64,000 nt of DNA from Methanosphaerula palustris E1-9c (GCF_000021965.1 NC_011832.1:1116001-1180000), one strand, 5' to 3'; positions 25,971 to 34,480 are shown, counted from the first letter of the stretch. A program made the numbers and translations. Notes: generated from the letters alone by a model not told the origin.

Positions 25971-26858
25971 CTACAATGCGCATGACGTATCTCCGTCTTT
26001 ATTCACCCGTGCCGATACAATTGCAATACCATCAGGTACCACACGCCCGGCATTCGGACCGGTGAAATACCGCCGCCTGAGATCTTCAAGTGTAACGTTG
26101 CGCACATCGCAGAAACCGCGCTGGTTAAGGAAAGCCCCGACTTGGCTGCGGTCGATCCCGAACAGGTATTCCTCACCGGTCATCTTCGCCGCCCGCCGCA
26201 GGTTCTTCCCTTCTTTCCGGTTCGGGTCGTGCAGGACCTCTTTATAGAAATAGTCGAAGATCACGGCACTGCCAGGACCTGAATGGTTCGCAATGAAACC
26301 GAGTGTGTGGTCAACGGCTTCGGCCGTTAGGAAATAGGTCACTCCCTGCCAGATAAACAGCGTCCTGCCTTTCTCATTATAGCCGCTGCTCTGCAGTCGC
26401 TCGCCGAGGTTTTGCGTATTAAAATCCACGGGGACAAAGGTAACGTGGCCGGGAAGAGGATCAATGATCTTATTTAATTTTTTAAGCTTGACCTCCTGAG
26501 TGGCGGGGTGATCGATCTCGAAAACACGTGTCTTCCCAATACCAGGAATACGGTACGCACGCGTGTCGAACCCGACACCCAGGATGACGACCTGGTCGAG
26601 CCCTTCGCTCAGGCATGCCCGGAGGAAATCATCGAAGTACCTCTCCCTGAGAATAATAAATGCCATCGACCCCCGGGCCATTCGTTCGTACAATCCGGTG
26701 TCAACGAACAGATGTTTCATAAAAAAATACACAATTCCAGGTACGAATGCCCGGGCGTAGGGATCATAGCAGATCCGTTCTGCCTCCGGCCTTGTCGCTT
26801 CGATCGCGCGAAACGCTGCGACACCCATCGCCGATGCACTGGACTGGTTCTTTTTCAT
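25971..26858 (-). CDS. LCM-type SAM-dependent methyltransferase (TIGR00027-like)
   Basis: A 295-residue class I methyltransferase. The opening SASAMGVAAFRAIEATRPEA with CYDPYARAF is characteristic of the TIGR00027/LCM subgroup; the SAM motif is VVILGVGFDTRAYRIPGI (about residues 90-107), followed by VFEIDHPATQEVK and FIWQGVTYFLT. It is the first gene of the four-gene operon controlled, by inference, by the TetR protein. A TATA-like GATAAATAAA and a tandem repeat lie upstream at 26905-26932. Confidence 0.85.
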   Translation of the reverse strand: MKKNQSSASAMGVAAFRAIEATRPEAERICYDPYARAFVPGIVYFFMKHLFVDTGLYERMARGSMAFIILRERYFDDFLRACLSEGLDQVVILGVGFDTRAYRIPGIGKTRVFEIDHPATQEVKLKKLNKIIDPLPGHVTFVPVDFNTQNLGERLQSSGYNEKGRTLFIWQGVTYFLTAEAVDHTLGFIANHSGPGSAVIFDYFYKEVLHDPNRKEGKNLRRAAKMTGEEYLFGIDRSQVGAFLNQRGFCDVRNVTLEDLRRRYFTGPNAGRVVPDGIAIVSARVNKDGDTSCAL

Positions 26859-26904
26859 TCCCTTGCCTCAACCATCATGACAACTTGTAGGTTTAAAATT
26901 AATA

Positions 26905-26920
26905 GACTGTTTGACTGTTT
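26905..26920 (-). promoter_or_regulatory. tandem GACTGTTT repeat, candidate TetR operator
   Basis: Two direct copies of GACTGTTT (plus-strand reading) lie directly downstream of a TATA-like GATAAATAAA on the minus strand, about 47 bases before the start of the operon's first gene. A protein bound there would cover the transcription start. Link to the TetR gene in the same operon is inferred from position only. Confidence 0.45.
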
Positions 26921-26932
26921 ATTTATCTAACG

Positions 26933-27291
26933 TCCTGATCCATTAAAGATATTCCTCTAATTTTTTTCATCCGGCATCTTTTCCGGTTCCGCCCCTTGCA
27001 ACCGACCCAACCTTCCGGACCCGTAATCAGGTGCGGGTTCCGGCAGTTGCCGGCGGCCTCTTCTCACAATCGGGTCCCGGTTCCTCACGGCTACACTGAT
27101 TTGAGGGGAGGGCCCCTATCTTGCTCAGTATGATGCCGGAACAATGCGGCCCCAACCGCCATCGGGCGCATCACAAATTATTTGAGATAATAGACTCACA
27201 CTGTCCGTTCAGCGCTGATTGCAGAGTACGACGGTTGCCACCAGCTGTGTGGCCCCACCAATCGTTTCAGGCAGCGCAGGAGAAGCCAGCC
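26933..27291. other. non-coding spacer between divergent genes
   Basis: About 360 bases with no supported gene. The right part (27120-27290) has a GC-rich composition like the hydrolase gene that follows and may have arrived with it. Confidence 0.35.
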
Positions 27292-28143
27292 ATGCAACCA
27301 ACAACGCCCGAACCCACAAAGAGCGGCCATGCCGCGGTCAACGGAATCAGTTACTACTATGCGATCTACGGCACCGGCGAGCCGCTGTTGCTGCTTCACG
27401 GTGGCCTCGGCCAGATCGAGATGTTCGGTCCCAACCTGACCCGGCTCGCACAGCACCGGCAGGTGATCGGCGTTGATCTGCAGGGCCATGGCCGGACCGA
27501 GCTGGGCGATCGCGAGATCAGCCTGGTCGACATGGGAAACGACATGGCCGGCCTGCTGGAGCAGCTCGGCTACGAAATGGTCGACGTACTCGGCTACTCG
27601 ATGGGCGCCGGCGTCGCGTTCCGATTCGCCGTTCAGCATCCGGAGATGGTCCGCCGCTTGGTGCTCGCCTCCTGCCCGTTTGCGCAGGATGGGTTCTATG
27701 CCGAGATGGTGCCGCAGCAGGCTGCAGTCGGCTCCGCTATGGCAGAGCAGATGAAGGAGACGCCGATGTACAGGTCGTACCTGGCAATAGCGCCGCACCC
27801 TGATGAGTTTCCGAAGCTGCTGGACAGGATGGGAGCGTACATGCGCACGTCGTACGACTGGTCGGCGGACGTCAAAAATCTCACCATGCCGGTGATGCTC
27901 ATCTACGGCGACAGTGACATGATCCGTCTGGAGCATGCAGTGAAGTTCTACCAGCTGCTCGGCGGCGGACTGAAAGACGCCGGCTGGCAGCGCGAGTACA
28001 TGTCGCAGAACCGGCTGGCGATCATACCGAACCTGACGCACTACGAAATGGGCATCGCCCCGCAGCTGGTCGACACCGCTCTGCCGTTTCTGAACGGCGA
28101 AGGTCGTCCTGTGAGCTGGGATAAAGTGGTGAGCGGGGCGTAA
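27292..28143 (+). CDS. alpha/beta hydrolase
   Basis: A 283-residue serine hydrolase of the alpha/beta fold. The oxyanion region LLLLHGGLG (residues 32-40) and nucleophile elbow GYSMGAG with Ser103 are clear; Asp207 or Asp209 (IYGDSDMI) and His250 (LTHYEMG) complete the triad. Enzymes of this build hydrolyse esters, lactones or chloride-carbon bonds; the substrate cannot be read from the sequence. GCAGGAG precedes the ATG at 27292, which is where similarity begins. The GC-rich codon use (CTG, GTC, GGC) and bacterial look of the protein suggest acquisition from bacteria. It stands alone between a divergent operon and a broken gene. Confidence 0.87.
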   Translation: MQPTTPEPTKSGHAAVNGISYYYAIYGTGEPLLLLHGGLGQIEMFGPNLTRLAQHRQVIGVDLQGHGRTELGDREISLVDMGNDMAGLLEQLGYEMVDVLGYSMGAGVAFRFAVQHPEMVRRLVLASCPFAQDGFYAEMVPQQAAVGSAMAEQMKETPMYRSYLAIAPHPDEFPKLLDRMGAYMRTSYDWSADVKNLTMPVMLIYGDSDMIRLEHAVKFYQLLGGGLKDAGWQREYMSQNRLAIIPNLTHYEMGIAPQLVDTALPFLNGEGRPVSWDKVVSGA

Positions 28144-28184
28144 TCTCAAGCCTGGCCATAATATTTTTGAGATATCGATCGAAC

Positions 28185-28799
28185 TTATGAAGCGAATGAA
28201 CCCGTTTTGATCTCCCCGTCACGTAAATAGGATGCAATGATGACCCCTTTTGGGGAAACTTCACATTTTTGCAACGTGAAGGCTTCTGGAAGAGTACCTT
28301 CACCAAATAATCTTTTGCCGGCGCCAAGGGTGACCGGGAAGATCTTCAGCCAGAACTCATCGATCAGATCGTGCTTCAACAGCGTCTAGATAAGATTACT
28401 GCTCCCGGAAACCTGTAACTCCGGACCATCCATCTCCTTGAGTTTCTTTATCTCCGCAACAACATCACCGTTGATAACGATGGTATTTTCCCAGGAAGGA
28501 TTCTGAAGCGTCTTCGATACAACATATTTTCTCGAGCGGTTAATTATCCCGGCAAGAGGTTCCTCATTCGGATTGGCATGCGGCCAGTACGACGCAAAGA
28601 TCTCATAGGTCTTCCTCCCAAGGAGTGCTTCGTACGGCCGGCTCATCTGGTTCAATATTTCCCGCATCAGAAACTCGTCGCCATAGTTGACCATCCACCC
28701 TCCGTACCTGAAACCTCCAGAAGGATCTTCCTCTGGTCCGCCGGGTGCCTGCATGACTCCATCGAGGGAAACAAAAGTGAGGACAATAATTTTTCTCAT
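28185..28799 (-). pseudogene. DHFR/RibD C-terminal-like reductase interrupted by an amber codon
   Basis: The frame from ATG 28799 encodes MRKIIVLTFVSLDGVMQAPG, YEALLGRKTYEIFASYWP and LQVSGSSNLI, then meets TAG at 28388-28386, and continues in the same frame as [30 protein letters not shown] to 28185. Family members have a glutamine at that point (NLIQTLL), so one C-to-T change, CAG to TAG, explains the stop. Without it the protein would be about 204 residues, a normal length. Read-through or pyrrolysine insertion is conceivable in an archaeon, but no pyl genes are visible here, so loss of function is the simpler view. A second, intact relative is at 22917. Confidence 0.8.
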
Positions 28800-29101
28800 T
28801 CCAAACCTCATGCCGGTGGACACGTTCCTCATTTAAATAAATTATCGCGCCTCTCTACCTGACAGACCCAAACTCGATTGAGATCTCTCCCGGCGATCTT
28901 CAGCCTTTCCATTTCGTGCCGCGTTGTGCATTTTTGACAATCTCAGTACAACCGTTGTCAAGTTTTGATGGGTTTGCGTTCTGGTCTCTCTCTGATCTGC
29001 TCTGGATCCATGTGTTACTCGTAATAGCAGAAAAGGAACCGGTCTGGTGAGGTTCGGTTGTTCAGCCGAGAAGAGAATGGCAACGTTGCATCGCAAACAG
29101 G
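28800..29101. other. spacer without a recognisable gene
   Basis: About 300 bases. Nothing convincing on either strand. Confidence 0.35.
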
Positions 29102-29617
29102 CTAGCAATCAAACATCAGCCAGCACACATCGTTGCGTAACCGTTGATCGTCAAGTACAAGCTCCCGAATTTCGTCTGGAAGTTGTTCGCGCTGCCACCG
29201 GCACTCCTGACGGCCTGCCTGCTCCCCCTCGCCCTTCGAAGCAGAAACCTGCGCTGCCTTGATCGCATAGGCGGCGGCACCGAGTTCGTGGGCTGCAACG
29301 TGGGCGACTGCTGCGGCCTGGCCGGCGGCGTGGGCCGCGTGTCTCGCAGCTCCGGACAGTTCCCGTGCTGCGTCATTGGCATAGCCCGCTGCCGAGCGTG
29401 CTTGCATCATCGTGATTTCGCCGCGTGTCCACGCCCGAGCCAGCTCCACTGCACGGCGGGGCCTCGGATCCAGGGGCTGGGCCGCTTCGAAGAGAGGCCA
29501 TACGTGCTCAGCGCATTCAGCCGCCCATAGTGCAAGCAAGTGGTGATTGGCATCACTCAGCGTGCCTCCGCGGCGTATAGTAATAAACCTGGGATCGCGG
29601 GACTCGGAAAATATCAT
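29102..29617 (-). CDS. Imm5-like putative immunity protein
   Basis: A 171-residue, alanine-rich helical protein. The order RRGGTLSDANHHLLALWAAE, CAEHVWPLFE, DPRPRRAVELARAWTRGEI and AHAAGQAAAVAHVAAHELGA is that of the bacterial Imm5-type family annotated as putative immunity protein, thought to protect against a polymorphic toxin. No toxin gene is visible next to it, so it may be an orphan immunity gene or do something else. The start at 29617 (MIFSESRDPRF) is preferred to 29662. GC-rich codon use and the bacterial distribution of the family suggest transfer. Confidence 0.75.
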   Translation of the reverse strand: MIFSESRDPRFITIRRGGTLSDANHHLLALWAAECAEHVWPLFEAAQPLDPRPRRAVELARAWTRGEITMMQARSAAGYANDAARELSGAARHAAHAAGQAAAVAHVAAHELGAAAYAIKAAQVSASKGEGEQAGRQECRWQREQLPDEIRELVLDDQRLRNDVCWLMFDC

Positions 29618-29698
29618 AGTATCTCTTATATCACATGGTCTCGCTGTATCGGCATCACACATATGAGCTGACGAACGTTCGTGGCTGATCCCGTTTTT

Positions 29699-29951
29699 TT
29701 ATCTGGAGGCAAATCCCCTGTCAACCCCCATCGTATTGTTACCTTCTCCTTCATAATCAGAAGACATAGGTCTCCGACTGCATAAATGGCACCGACGAAG
29801 ACAGCTGCGTAAACGGATAATGCAATCCGAGATGGATAGTGTTCCTGGGAAATGGTGAGGTATACCGGTCACGACCTCTGCCATACCAGAGATGATCAAG
29901 GACTGCGACGAGAATAATCCCGAAAGGCCGTTTGATATTTTTCAACAACAC
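29699..29951 (-). pseudogene. small membrane-protein remnant with a frameshift
   Basis: The minus strand starts with LLKNIKRPFGIILVAVLD, then the similarity passes into the next frame as IISGMAEVVTGIPHHFPGTL, giving the look of a small multi-pass membrane protein that has lost or gained a base near 29895. No complete product is possible in one frame. Only weak evidence of the original family. Confidence 0.4.
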
Positions 29952-29957
29952 CCTTCT

Positions 29958-30338
29958 TCAATACCCACTTTTGCTTTCTTTCATATTTTCAGCTACCCTG
30001 AACGTGACGATCTTTTTCACAAGTTCATAGGGAACCGGCTTGTCCAGCGGGAATTGAACAGAACCCTTCCCCTGTTTGTAAAGTGATAACTCTTTTTTAA
30101 ACGCTTCAATCCCGGAAGGAATCGGATAAAACCCTATATGATTTTTGAATGCGGCGAAGTGTACAAGATTTTTATTATTAAGCCTGAACGTGGGCATCTG
30201 ATATCTGATCGCCTCAGTTGCTTCAGGAGCGACTTCCTGAATGGTCTTCTTCATTTTTTCAAGTTCTATTTGAACCTCCGCCGGAAAAGTCCTGATGTAT
30301 TCATCTATCGTTTTAAATTTTTCTTTCAATTCTTTCAT
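29958..30338 (-). CDS. DUF1801 (YdhG-like) protein
   Basis: A 126-residue protein of the DUF1801 family: FKTIDEYIRTFPAEVQ, LEKMKKTIQEVAPEATEAI, RYQMPTFRLNNKNLVHFAAF and KNHIGFYPIPSGIEAFKKEL, with KGSVQFPLDKPVPYELVKKI. The fold is TATA-binding-like and the proteins are found throughout bacteria and some archaea; the best-known member, YdhG/Fra, relates to iron handling, but general function is unclear. The ATG at 30338 (MKELKEKFKTIDEY) fits the family; the longer frame upstream does not. Confidence 0.85.
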   Translation of the reverse strand: MKELKEKFKTIDEYIRTFPAEVQIELEKMKKTIQEVAPEATEAIRYQMPTFRLNNKNLVHFAAFKNHIGFYPIPSGIEAFKKELSLYKQGKGSVQFPLDKPVPYELVKKIVTFRVAENMKESKSGY

Positions 30339-30525
30339 GACGTGATTCTCCAAGCTAATTTCAGGATGATAGCGTGCATCCTGTATAAAAATAATGAAGA
30401 GGAATCTCATTGTTTGATTTTTTTCGAGGTGCACCCCCTCCTCAATTACCAACGATCCCCATTCCCAATCCGGTTCCGGGTCCGTCGGACAAAGAAGCAC
30501 GGCCCCCTCAATCCCTTTTAGGGAT

Positions 30526-30924
30526 TCAGAAATTCTGTAGATGGGTGATCTGTATCAGGTTGCCGCAGGTGTCATCTAGGATTGCGATGGTCGACGGCGT
30601 ACCCGGTAGCTCTGTTGGCTCCAGGGTAAACTTCACCCCACGTTTTTTCAATCGTTCATACTCTTTCTGGATATCATCCACAAAGAAGGATGCTGCGGGA
30701 ATGTTCTGCCGGAAAAGATCTTCCTGATAAGCCTTTGCAGCGGGATTTTCGTTTGGCTCGAGGACCAGCTGGGTACCATCCCTGTCTTCGGGCGAAACAA
30801 CTGTCAGCCACCGGTAGTTATCGGCGATTATATCTGCCATTTTTTCAAAGCCAAGGATCTCCGTGTAAAACTTCAGCGCCTCAGCCTGGTTATTCACGTA
30901 AACACTGGTGAGTCTGATTCTCAT
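30526..30924 (-). CDS. VOC-family (glyoxalase/bleomycin-resistance-like) protein
   Basis: A 132-residue single VOC-fold protein: MRIRLTSVYVNNQAEALKFY, TEILGFEKMADI, GTQLVLEPNENPAAK, FFVDDIQKEYERLKKRGVKF and DDTCGNLIQITHLQNF with the metal-binding glutamate position altered to glutamine-containing IQIT, so metal use is uncertain. Such proteins act as dimers in detoxification or substrate binding. It is the typical PhnB/YaeR-like accessory enzyme and has no functional neighbour here. Confidence 0.83.
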   Translation of the reverse strand: MRIRLTSVYVNNQAEALKFYTEILGFEKMADIIADNYRWLTVVSPEDRDGTQLVLEPNENPAAKAYQEDLFRQNIPAASFFVDDIQKEYERLKKRGVKFTLEPTELPGTPSTIAILDDTCGNLIQITHLQNF

Positions 30925-31089
30925 GAAATGCTGATAACGAGTGAGTTGATATAAAAAAGTTGCGCTGCATTGATGAGGAAGCACTCCTTTCTAAGAAGAA
31001 CCCGGCACGTACCGGCGCCAGGACTGCCGGGCTGATATCATGTGTCCGGCCATCACGTATCAGAAGTCTGGCGTGGGGTATGTTTTAAG

Positions 31090-31300
31090 TGGCGAGTTTC
31101 TTCATCAGGATCGTCCTGCCGGTCGGTATGGTGCTCGGGCTGGTCACAATCTTCCGTGAACGCATCAATTTCTCGGGAATATCAGCAGATTCCTGCCCAG
31201 CCACGCGTACACGCTCCTCTTTTTCCACGTGCCGGCAGGCAACACGATGGTCTCCATCTTTTCATCCCTCGCCGGCGCCCTGACCCGGCGTTGCGCTGAG
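31090..31300 (+). pseudogene. degraded membrane-protein fragment, DUF2178-like
   Basis: Contains FIRIVLPVGMVLGLVTIFRE in one frame and, at 31215-31270, GTGCCGGCAGGCAAC followed by GTCTCCATCTTTTC, matching the wording of the gene at 36531 and of the fragment at 21480. Frames are broken and no start or stop is meaningful. Confidence 0.4.
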
Positions 31301-31537
31301 TCGTGGGCCGGCCGGCCGGTGCTCAGGAGAACGCATCGGCACACCCTGGCCAAGTGCGAGTGCCGTGTATCCACCCACTCGAATGCCTGAGGATCGGAAT
31401 GGCATCCGTTGCCGGCACATCTCCTTATAATGACGAACCAGTCAAGAGTCCAGGAACCGACTCACCTGTCATCGCTACCTTTACCAGTAACCTTTATATT
31501 GTCAACCCACGTGAGTCGACTTTGCAACTATGCTTAC

Positions 31538-31666
31538 ATGAAAAAATGGTTCGAGTTCTGGAAGCTGCGGTGCGACTGCATCCCGACCATCACCATCGCA
31601 ACGAGCCTTGGGAAATCCCGGCAGGCTGTCTCGAAAGCCCTTCTCGCGATCAACGGAAGGAGGTAA
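31538..31666 (+). CDS. possible 42-residue helix-turn-helix peptide
   Basis: An ATG at 31538 opens a 42-codon frame that begins MKKWFEFWKLRCDCIP and ends TIATSLGKSRQAVSKALLA plus a basic tail, the second half resembling a helix-turn-helix recognition unit. CTTTATATTG at about 31493-31502 is a good TATA box. The gene ends inside GGAGGTAA, which serves as the ribosome site for the gene at 31673, so the two probably share a message. Too short to be sure it is expressed or that it binds DNA. Confidence 0.4.
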   Translation: MKKWFEFWKLRCDCIPTITIATSLGKSRQAVSKALLAINGRR

Positions 31667-31672
31667 GAGTTA

Positions 31673-32275
31673 ATGAGTAAAACGAAAACCATCGCTGTGA
31701 TAGCGCTTGGAATTATCGTGGGGGCGCTGCTGGCATCATTCGGCATTGGAGGTACTCTCATTTACATTAAGGCACACACCATGGAAACGACGGTCAATGG
31801 CTGGAGCACCACCCTGAATTACGGTGAATGGGGTAACAACATTCTCTTACGAGCAGCGTTTGCCCAGGTCCTTCCCGCCGCGAACGTGCCAGAGGAGGCA
31901 GTGTACTGGACGACAACCGTGGACAGCATGGGTAGCAAGCTGAACGGGACACATGACTATATCCTGCACTTCCCAGCTGGCGGGCTCCCTCCCAACGATG
32001 TCTTCTGGTCGTTGACAATGACCGACTTACAGAGTTACATGGTGAACAATTCGATAAACCGCTATAACGTCGGTTCATTGTCGAACCTTACACCGAACGC
32101 TGATGGGTCCGTTGACATTTTCATACAGAACTCACCGCAATCCGGCAACGAGTCCAACTGGCTGCCGGCGCCCGCAGGCACCTTTAAGTTGTGGCTTCGC
32201 GCCTATCTGCCGGGCCCGGCAATCTTGAACGGTTCGTACCAGGTGCCGCCTGTCGTGGAGGTGAATTCGAAATGA
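31673..32275 (+). CDS. DUF1214 protein, copy 1
   Basis: A 200-residue protein with one N-terminal membrane anchor (IAVIALGIIVGALLASFGIGGT) and an extracytoplasmic DUF1214 domain ending NWLPAPAGTFKLWLRAYLPG. In bacteria DUF1254 and DUF1214 are usually fused in one larger secreted protein of unknown function; here the halves are separate genes in the order DUF1214-DUF1254, repeated twice. GGAGGTAAGAGTTA precedes the start. The stop overlaps the next start (ATGA). Confidence 0.82.
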   Translation: MSKTKTIAVIALGIIVGALLASFGIGGTLIYIKAHTMETTVNGWSTTLNYGEWGNNILLRAAFAQVLPAANVPEEAVYWTTTVDSMGSKLNGTHDYILHFPAGGLPPNDVFWSLTMTDLQSYMVNNSINRYNVGSLSNLTPNADGSVDIFIQNSPQSGNESNWLPAPAGTFKLWLRAYLPGPAILNGSYQVPPVVEVNSK

Positions 32276-32862
32276 TATTCGAAGATCTGTTTATATTCAG
32301 TTCGGTCATGGTCGTGGCATGGTTCCTTTTCATCTACAAATGGCCAAGCCTGATTCTATACGTGTACAAGAGAGCGATCCTCGTTAAAGGGTTCGGCGAA
32401 GGCCCCATCCCCGTTAATACGCTCTATACGGAGCCCCAAAAATTATTTGCAGAGCCAATTATTTCGCAATCTGCATCGGGCTCGAATTTGATGACTGTTG
32501 GCGTGAACCACGACACGCTCCCTACAGTCGGCTGGCTCGACCTCAGTAAAGGATCACAAGTCCTGCACGTTCCGGATATGAATGGCCGTTACTACAGCGT
32601 GCAGTTCACGAACCCGTCGAACAACACCATTTTTGCCTACGTCGGCAAACGCACCACGGGGACCGAAGCCGGCGACTACCTCATCACAGGGCCGAACTGG
32701 AAAGGACAGGTGCCGAGCGGCATGAAACAGATATCCTCGCCGAACCGCTCGGTACTGGTCATCGGTCGAGTGCTCGTGGAGAGCGACAACGACCTACCGA
32801 CCGCCCATCACCTCGCAGAACAAATACAGCTCACACCGCTAAACCAGAAGGGATCACTATGA
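32272..32862 (+). CDS. DUF1254 protein, copy 1
   Basis: A 196-residue protein with an N-terminal hydrophobic anchor (FIFSSVMVVAWFLFIYKWPS) and a DUF1254 domain: GIPVNTLYTE-like PIPVNTLYTEPQKL, TVGVNHDTLPTVGWLDLSKG, VLHVPDMNGRYYSVQFTNP, GTEAGDYLITGPNWKG. The ATG at 32272 overlaps the stop of the DUF1214 gene, and the end overlaps the next DUF1214 gene by four bases. It probably forms a complex with the DUF1214 product outside the membrane, by analogy with the fused bacterial proteins. Confidence 0.82.
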   Translation: MIFEDLFIFSSVMVVAWFLFIYKWPSLILYVYKRAILVKGFGEGPIPVNTLYTEPQKLFAEPIISQSASGSNLMTVGVNHDTLPTVGWLDLSKGSQVLHVPDMNGRYYSVQFTNPSNNTIFAYVGKRTTGTEAGDYLITGPNWKGQVPSGMKQISSPNRSVLVIGRVLVESDNDLPTAHHLAEQIQLTPLNQKGSL

Positions 32863-33527
32863 ACAGCAAAACATACGCTATTCTTACGGCACTCATCGCC
32901 GTGATAATCGTTTATTTCATCATCAATTCGTTCATCTTAAATCCCACTTCAAGAAATGTGCGTAATGACGTGATTCAGGGTTTCCTCATCGGTTTTGGGC
33001 TGGCGTTTGTTACGACCCAGATTTATGCGAGGATCAAGACCAAAAAGATCAACGGCTGGACCACAATGTTTGGATGCGGCAAGCCCGGCAATGGCTTTCT
33101 GTTCAGAGCCGCGTGCGCCCAAATATTTCCTGGCCCGATAAACGTACCGCAGGAGGCGATGTACTGGACTACGGACGTAGATGGCGCGGGTCACCTGCTG
33201 TCCGGGGAGCATGACCACATCATGCATTTCCCGGCTGGACAACTCCCGCCAAACAATGCATTCTGGTCGCTAACTCTGGGTGATGCGAGAAATCATTTTG
33301 TGCTAAATTCGATAGATCGATACAGCGTCAGCGACCGCTCCGGCCTCGTTCCGAATGCCGACGGTTCTGTCGACATTTACATCCAGAATGCCGCTCGGGC
33401 AGGTCATGAATCTAACTGGCTGCCGGCACCTGCCGGCACCTTCAAGTTGTGGCTGCGAGCTTACCTGCCGGGCCCGGCAATCCTGAGCGGTTCGTACCAG
33501 GTGCCGCCCGTCGTGGAAGTGGACTGA
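32859..33527 (+). CDS. DUF1214 protein, copy 2
   Basis: A 222-residue paralog of the gene at 31673. Two hydrophobic stretches lie at the N-terminus (AILTALIAVIIVYFIINSFI and IQGFLIGFGLAFVTTQIYA), so it may span the membrane twice, unlike copy 1. The DUF1214 body (VDGAGHLLSGEHDHIMHFPA, PPNNAFWSLTLGDA, NADGSVDIYIQ, NWLPAPAGTFKLWLRAYLPG) is close to copy 1. The last base of its stop is the first of the next start (TGATG). Confidence 0.82.
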   Translation: MNSKTYAILTALIAVIIVYFIINSFILNPTSRNVRNDVIQGFLIGFGLAFVTTQIYARIKTKKINGWTTMFGCGKPGNGFLFRAACAQIFPGPINVPQEAMYWTTDVDGAGHLLSGEHDHIMHFPAGQLPPNNAFWSLTLGDARNHFVLNSIDRYSVSDRSGLVPNADGSVDIYIQNAARAGHESNWLPAPAGTFKLWLRAYLPGPAILSGSYQVPPVVEVD

Positions 33528-34102
33528 TGCTAGATATCAAACACAAGCAACTGCGCATTTTCGCCTTGACAGTGCTCATAGTACTGGCAATAGGGATCCC
33601 CCTTTACATCTACTATTATCCACACCTGATTTACAACGCGTGGGATAATGCGATAGTCAAGAACGGCGACGGAGCAACGCCAAATTCCACCGGTATTCCC
33701 GTCAATACGCTCTACACACTGACAACCCTCGCTTCCCCATCTACACATAATAATCTGGCAGGTGGAAACCACGACACGCTCTACACGATAGGCGTGCTTG
33801 ATCTGAGCAAAGGGCCGCAGGTTCTGCACGTGCCGGATATGGATGGACGATACTACAGCATCGAGTTCGTCGACCCCTGGGGAGACGCCTCCTATGTCGG
33901 CCAACGCGCCACAGGTACTCAGGCGGGGGACTATCTCATCAGCGGACCTGACTGGAAGGGAAACCTGCCTATGGGAACGACACAGGTAGCCATTTCGGAC
34001 AACCAGGTACTCGTCCTCGGAAGGGTGCTCGTGTATAATGATACTGACCTGACGACTGCCTATAACCTTTCGAAACAGATACAGCTCACGCCATTGACAT
34101 AG
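33527..34102 (+). CDS. DUF1254 protein, copy 2
   Basis: A 191-residue paralog of the gene at 32272: N-terminal anchor (IFALTVLIVLAIGIPLYIYY), then GIPVNTLYTLTTLAS, NHDTLYTIGVLDLSKGPQVL, HVPDMDGRYYSIEFVDPWGD, GTQAGDYLISGPDWKG. With the three preceding genes it forms a tightly overlapping four-gene operon that arose by duplication of a DUF1214-DUF1254 pair. Sequence divergence between copies is clear, so the duplication is not recent. Confidence 0.82.
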   Translation: MLDIKHKQLRIFALTVLIVLAIGIPLYIYYYPHLIYNAWDNAIVKNGDGATPNSTGIPVNTLYTLTTLASPSTHNNLAGGNHDTLYTIGVLDLSKGPQVLHVPDMDGRYYSIEFVDPWGDASYVGQRATGTQAGDYLISGPDWKGNLPMGTTQVAISDNQVLVLGRVLVYNDTDLTTAYNLSKQIQLTPLT

Positions 34103-34229
34103 AGATTACTAGGTGTTTATCAAGGCGTATACAATCATTCATGGAATGGACCGAACCTTTCAACATCCGATATTATTGCACCTACCTTACTGGGCGATGA
34201 GAAAGGAGAAATCCAAATATTTTTTATAT

Positions 34230-34266
34230 GAAAATCGGGAACTCGCCGGTTCCCCCTGAAATTTTC
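34230..34266. repeat. imperfect hairpin after the DUF1214/1254 operon
   Basis: GAAAAT (34230-34235) pairs with ATTTTC (34261-34266) and GGGAAC (34237-34242) with GTTCCC (34249-34254), with unequal bulges. It follows a T6 run. It may help end the operon or be a protein site. Confidence 0.4.
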
Positions 34267-34330
34267 ATCTTGTATGCTTGTGGCCTTCGGCATCGTGTCT
34301 GTTTAATGAGAAAAAATGGGTGATCCGGCT

Positions 34331-34463
34331 TTACTCTAAAGTCAATTCTGCGCTAAACAACGAGCTCTGCACCTAAAGTGCAATTTTTGCACCAACAGTA
34401 TGGGTTGCACCGAAAGTCCGATTTCTACACCTAAAGTCTTGAAAAATAGGTACTTTAGGTGCA
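34331..34463 (+). repeat. array of 12-bp TGCACCTAAAGT repeats before a promoter
   Basis: Copies or near-copies of TGCACCTAAAGT start at 34331 (weak), 34349 (weak), 34368 (exact), 34388, 34406 and 34426, spaced 18-20 bases, so they fall on about the same face of the helix. A last copy is inverted, ACTTTAGGTGCA at 34452-34463. A TATA box (ATCTATATAG, 34481-34490) follows at once, then an ATG at 34513. The arrangement looks like a multi-site operator or an iteron-like array. Confidence 0.7.
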
Positions 34464-34480
34464 AAGCCACTAAAAAAAAG

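Noticed and set aside
28386-28388. Pyrrolysine coding at the amber codon
   Set aside because: Kept only as a remote option: the expected residue is glutamine one base away, the host order is not known for pyrrolysine use, and no pyl gene is in the window.
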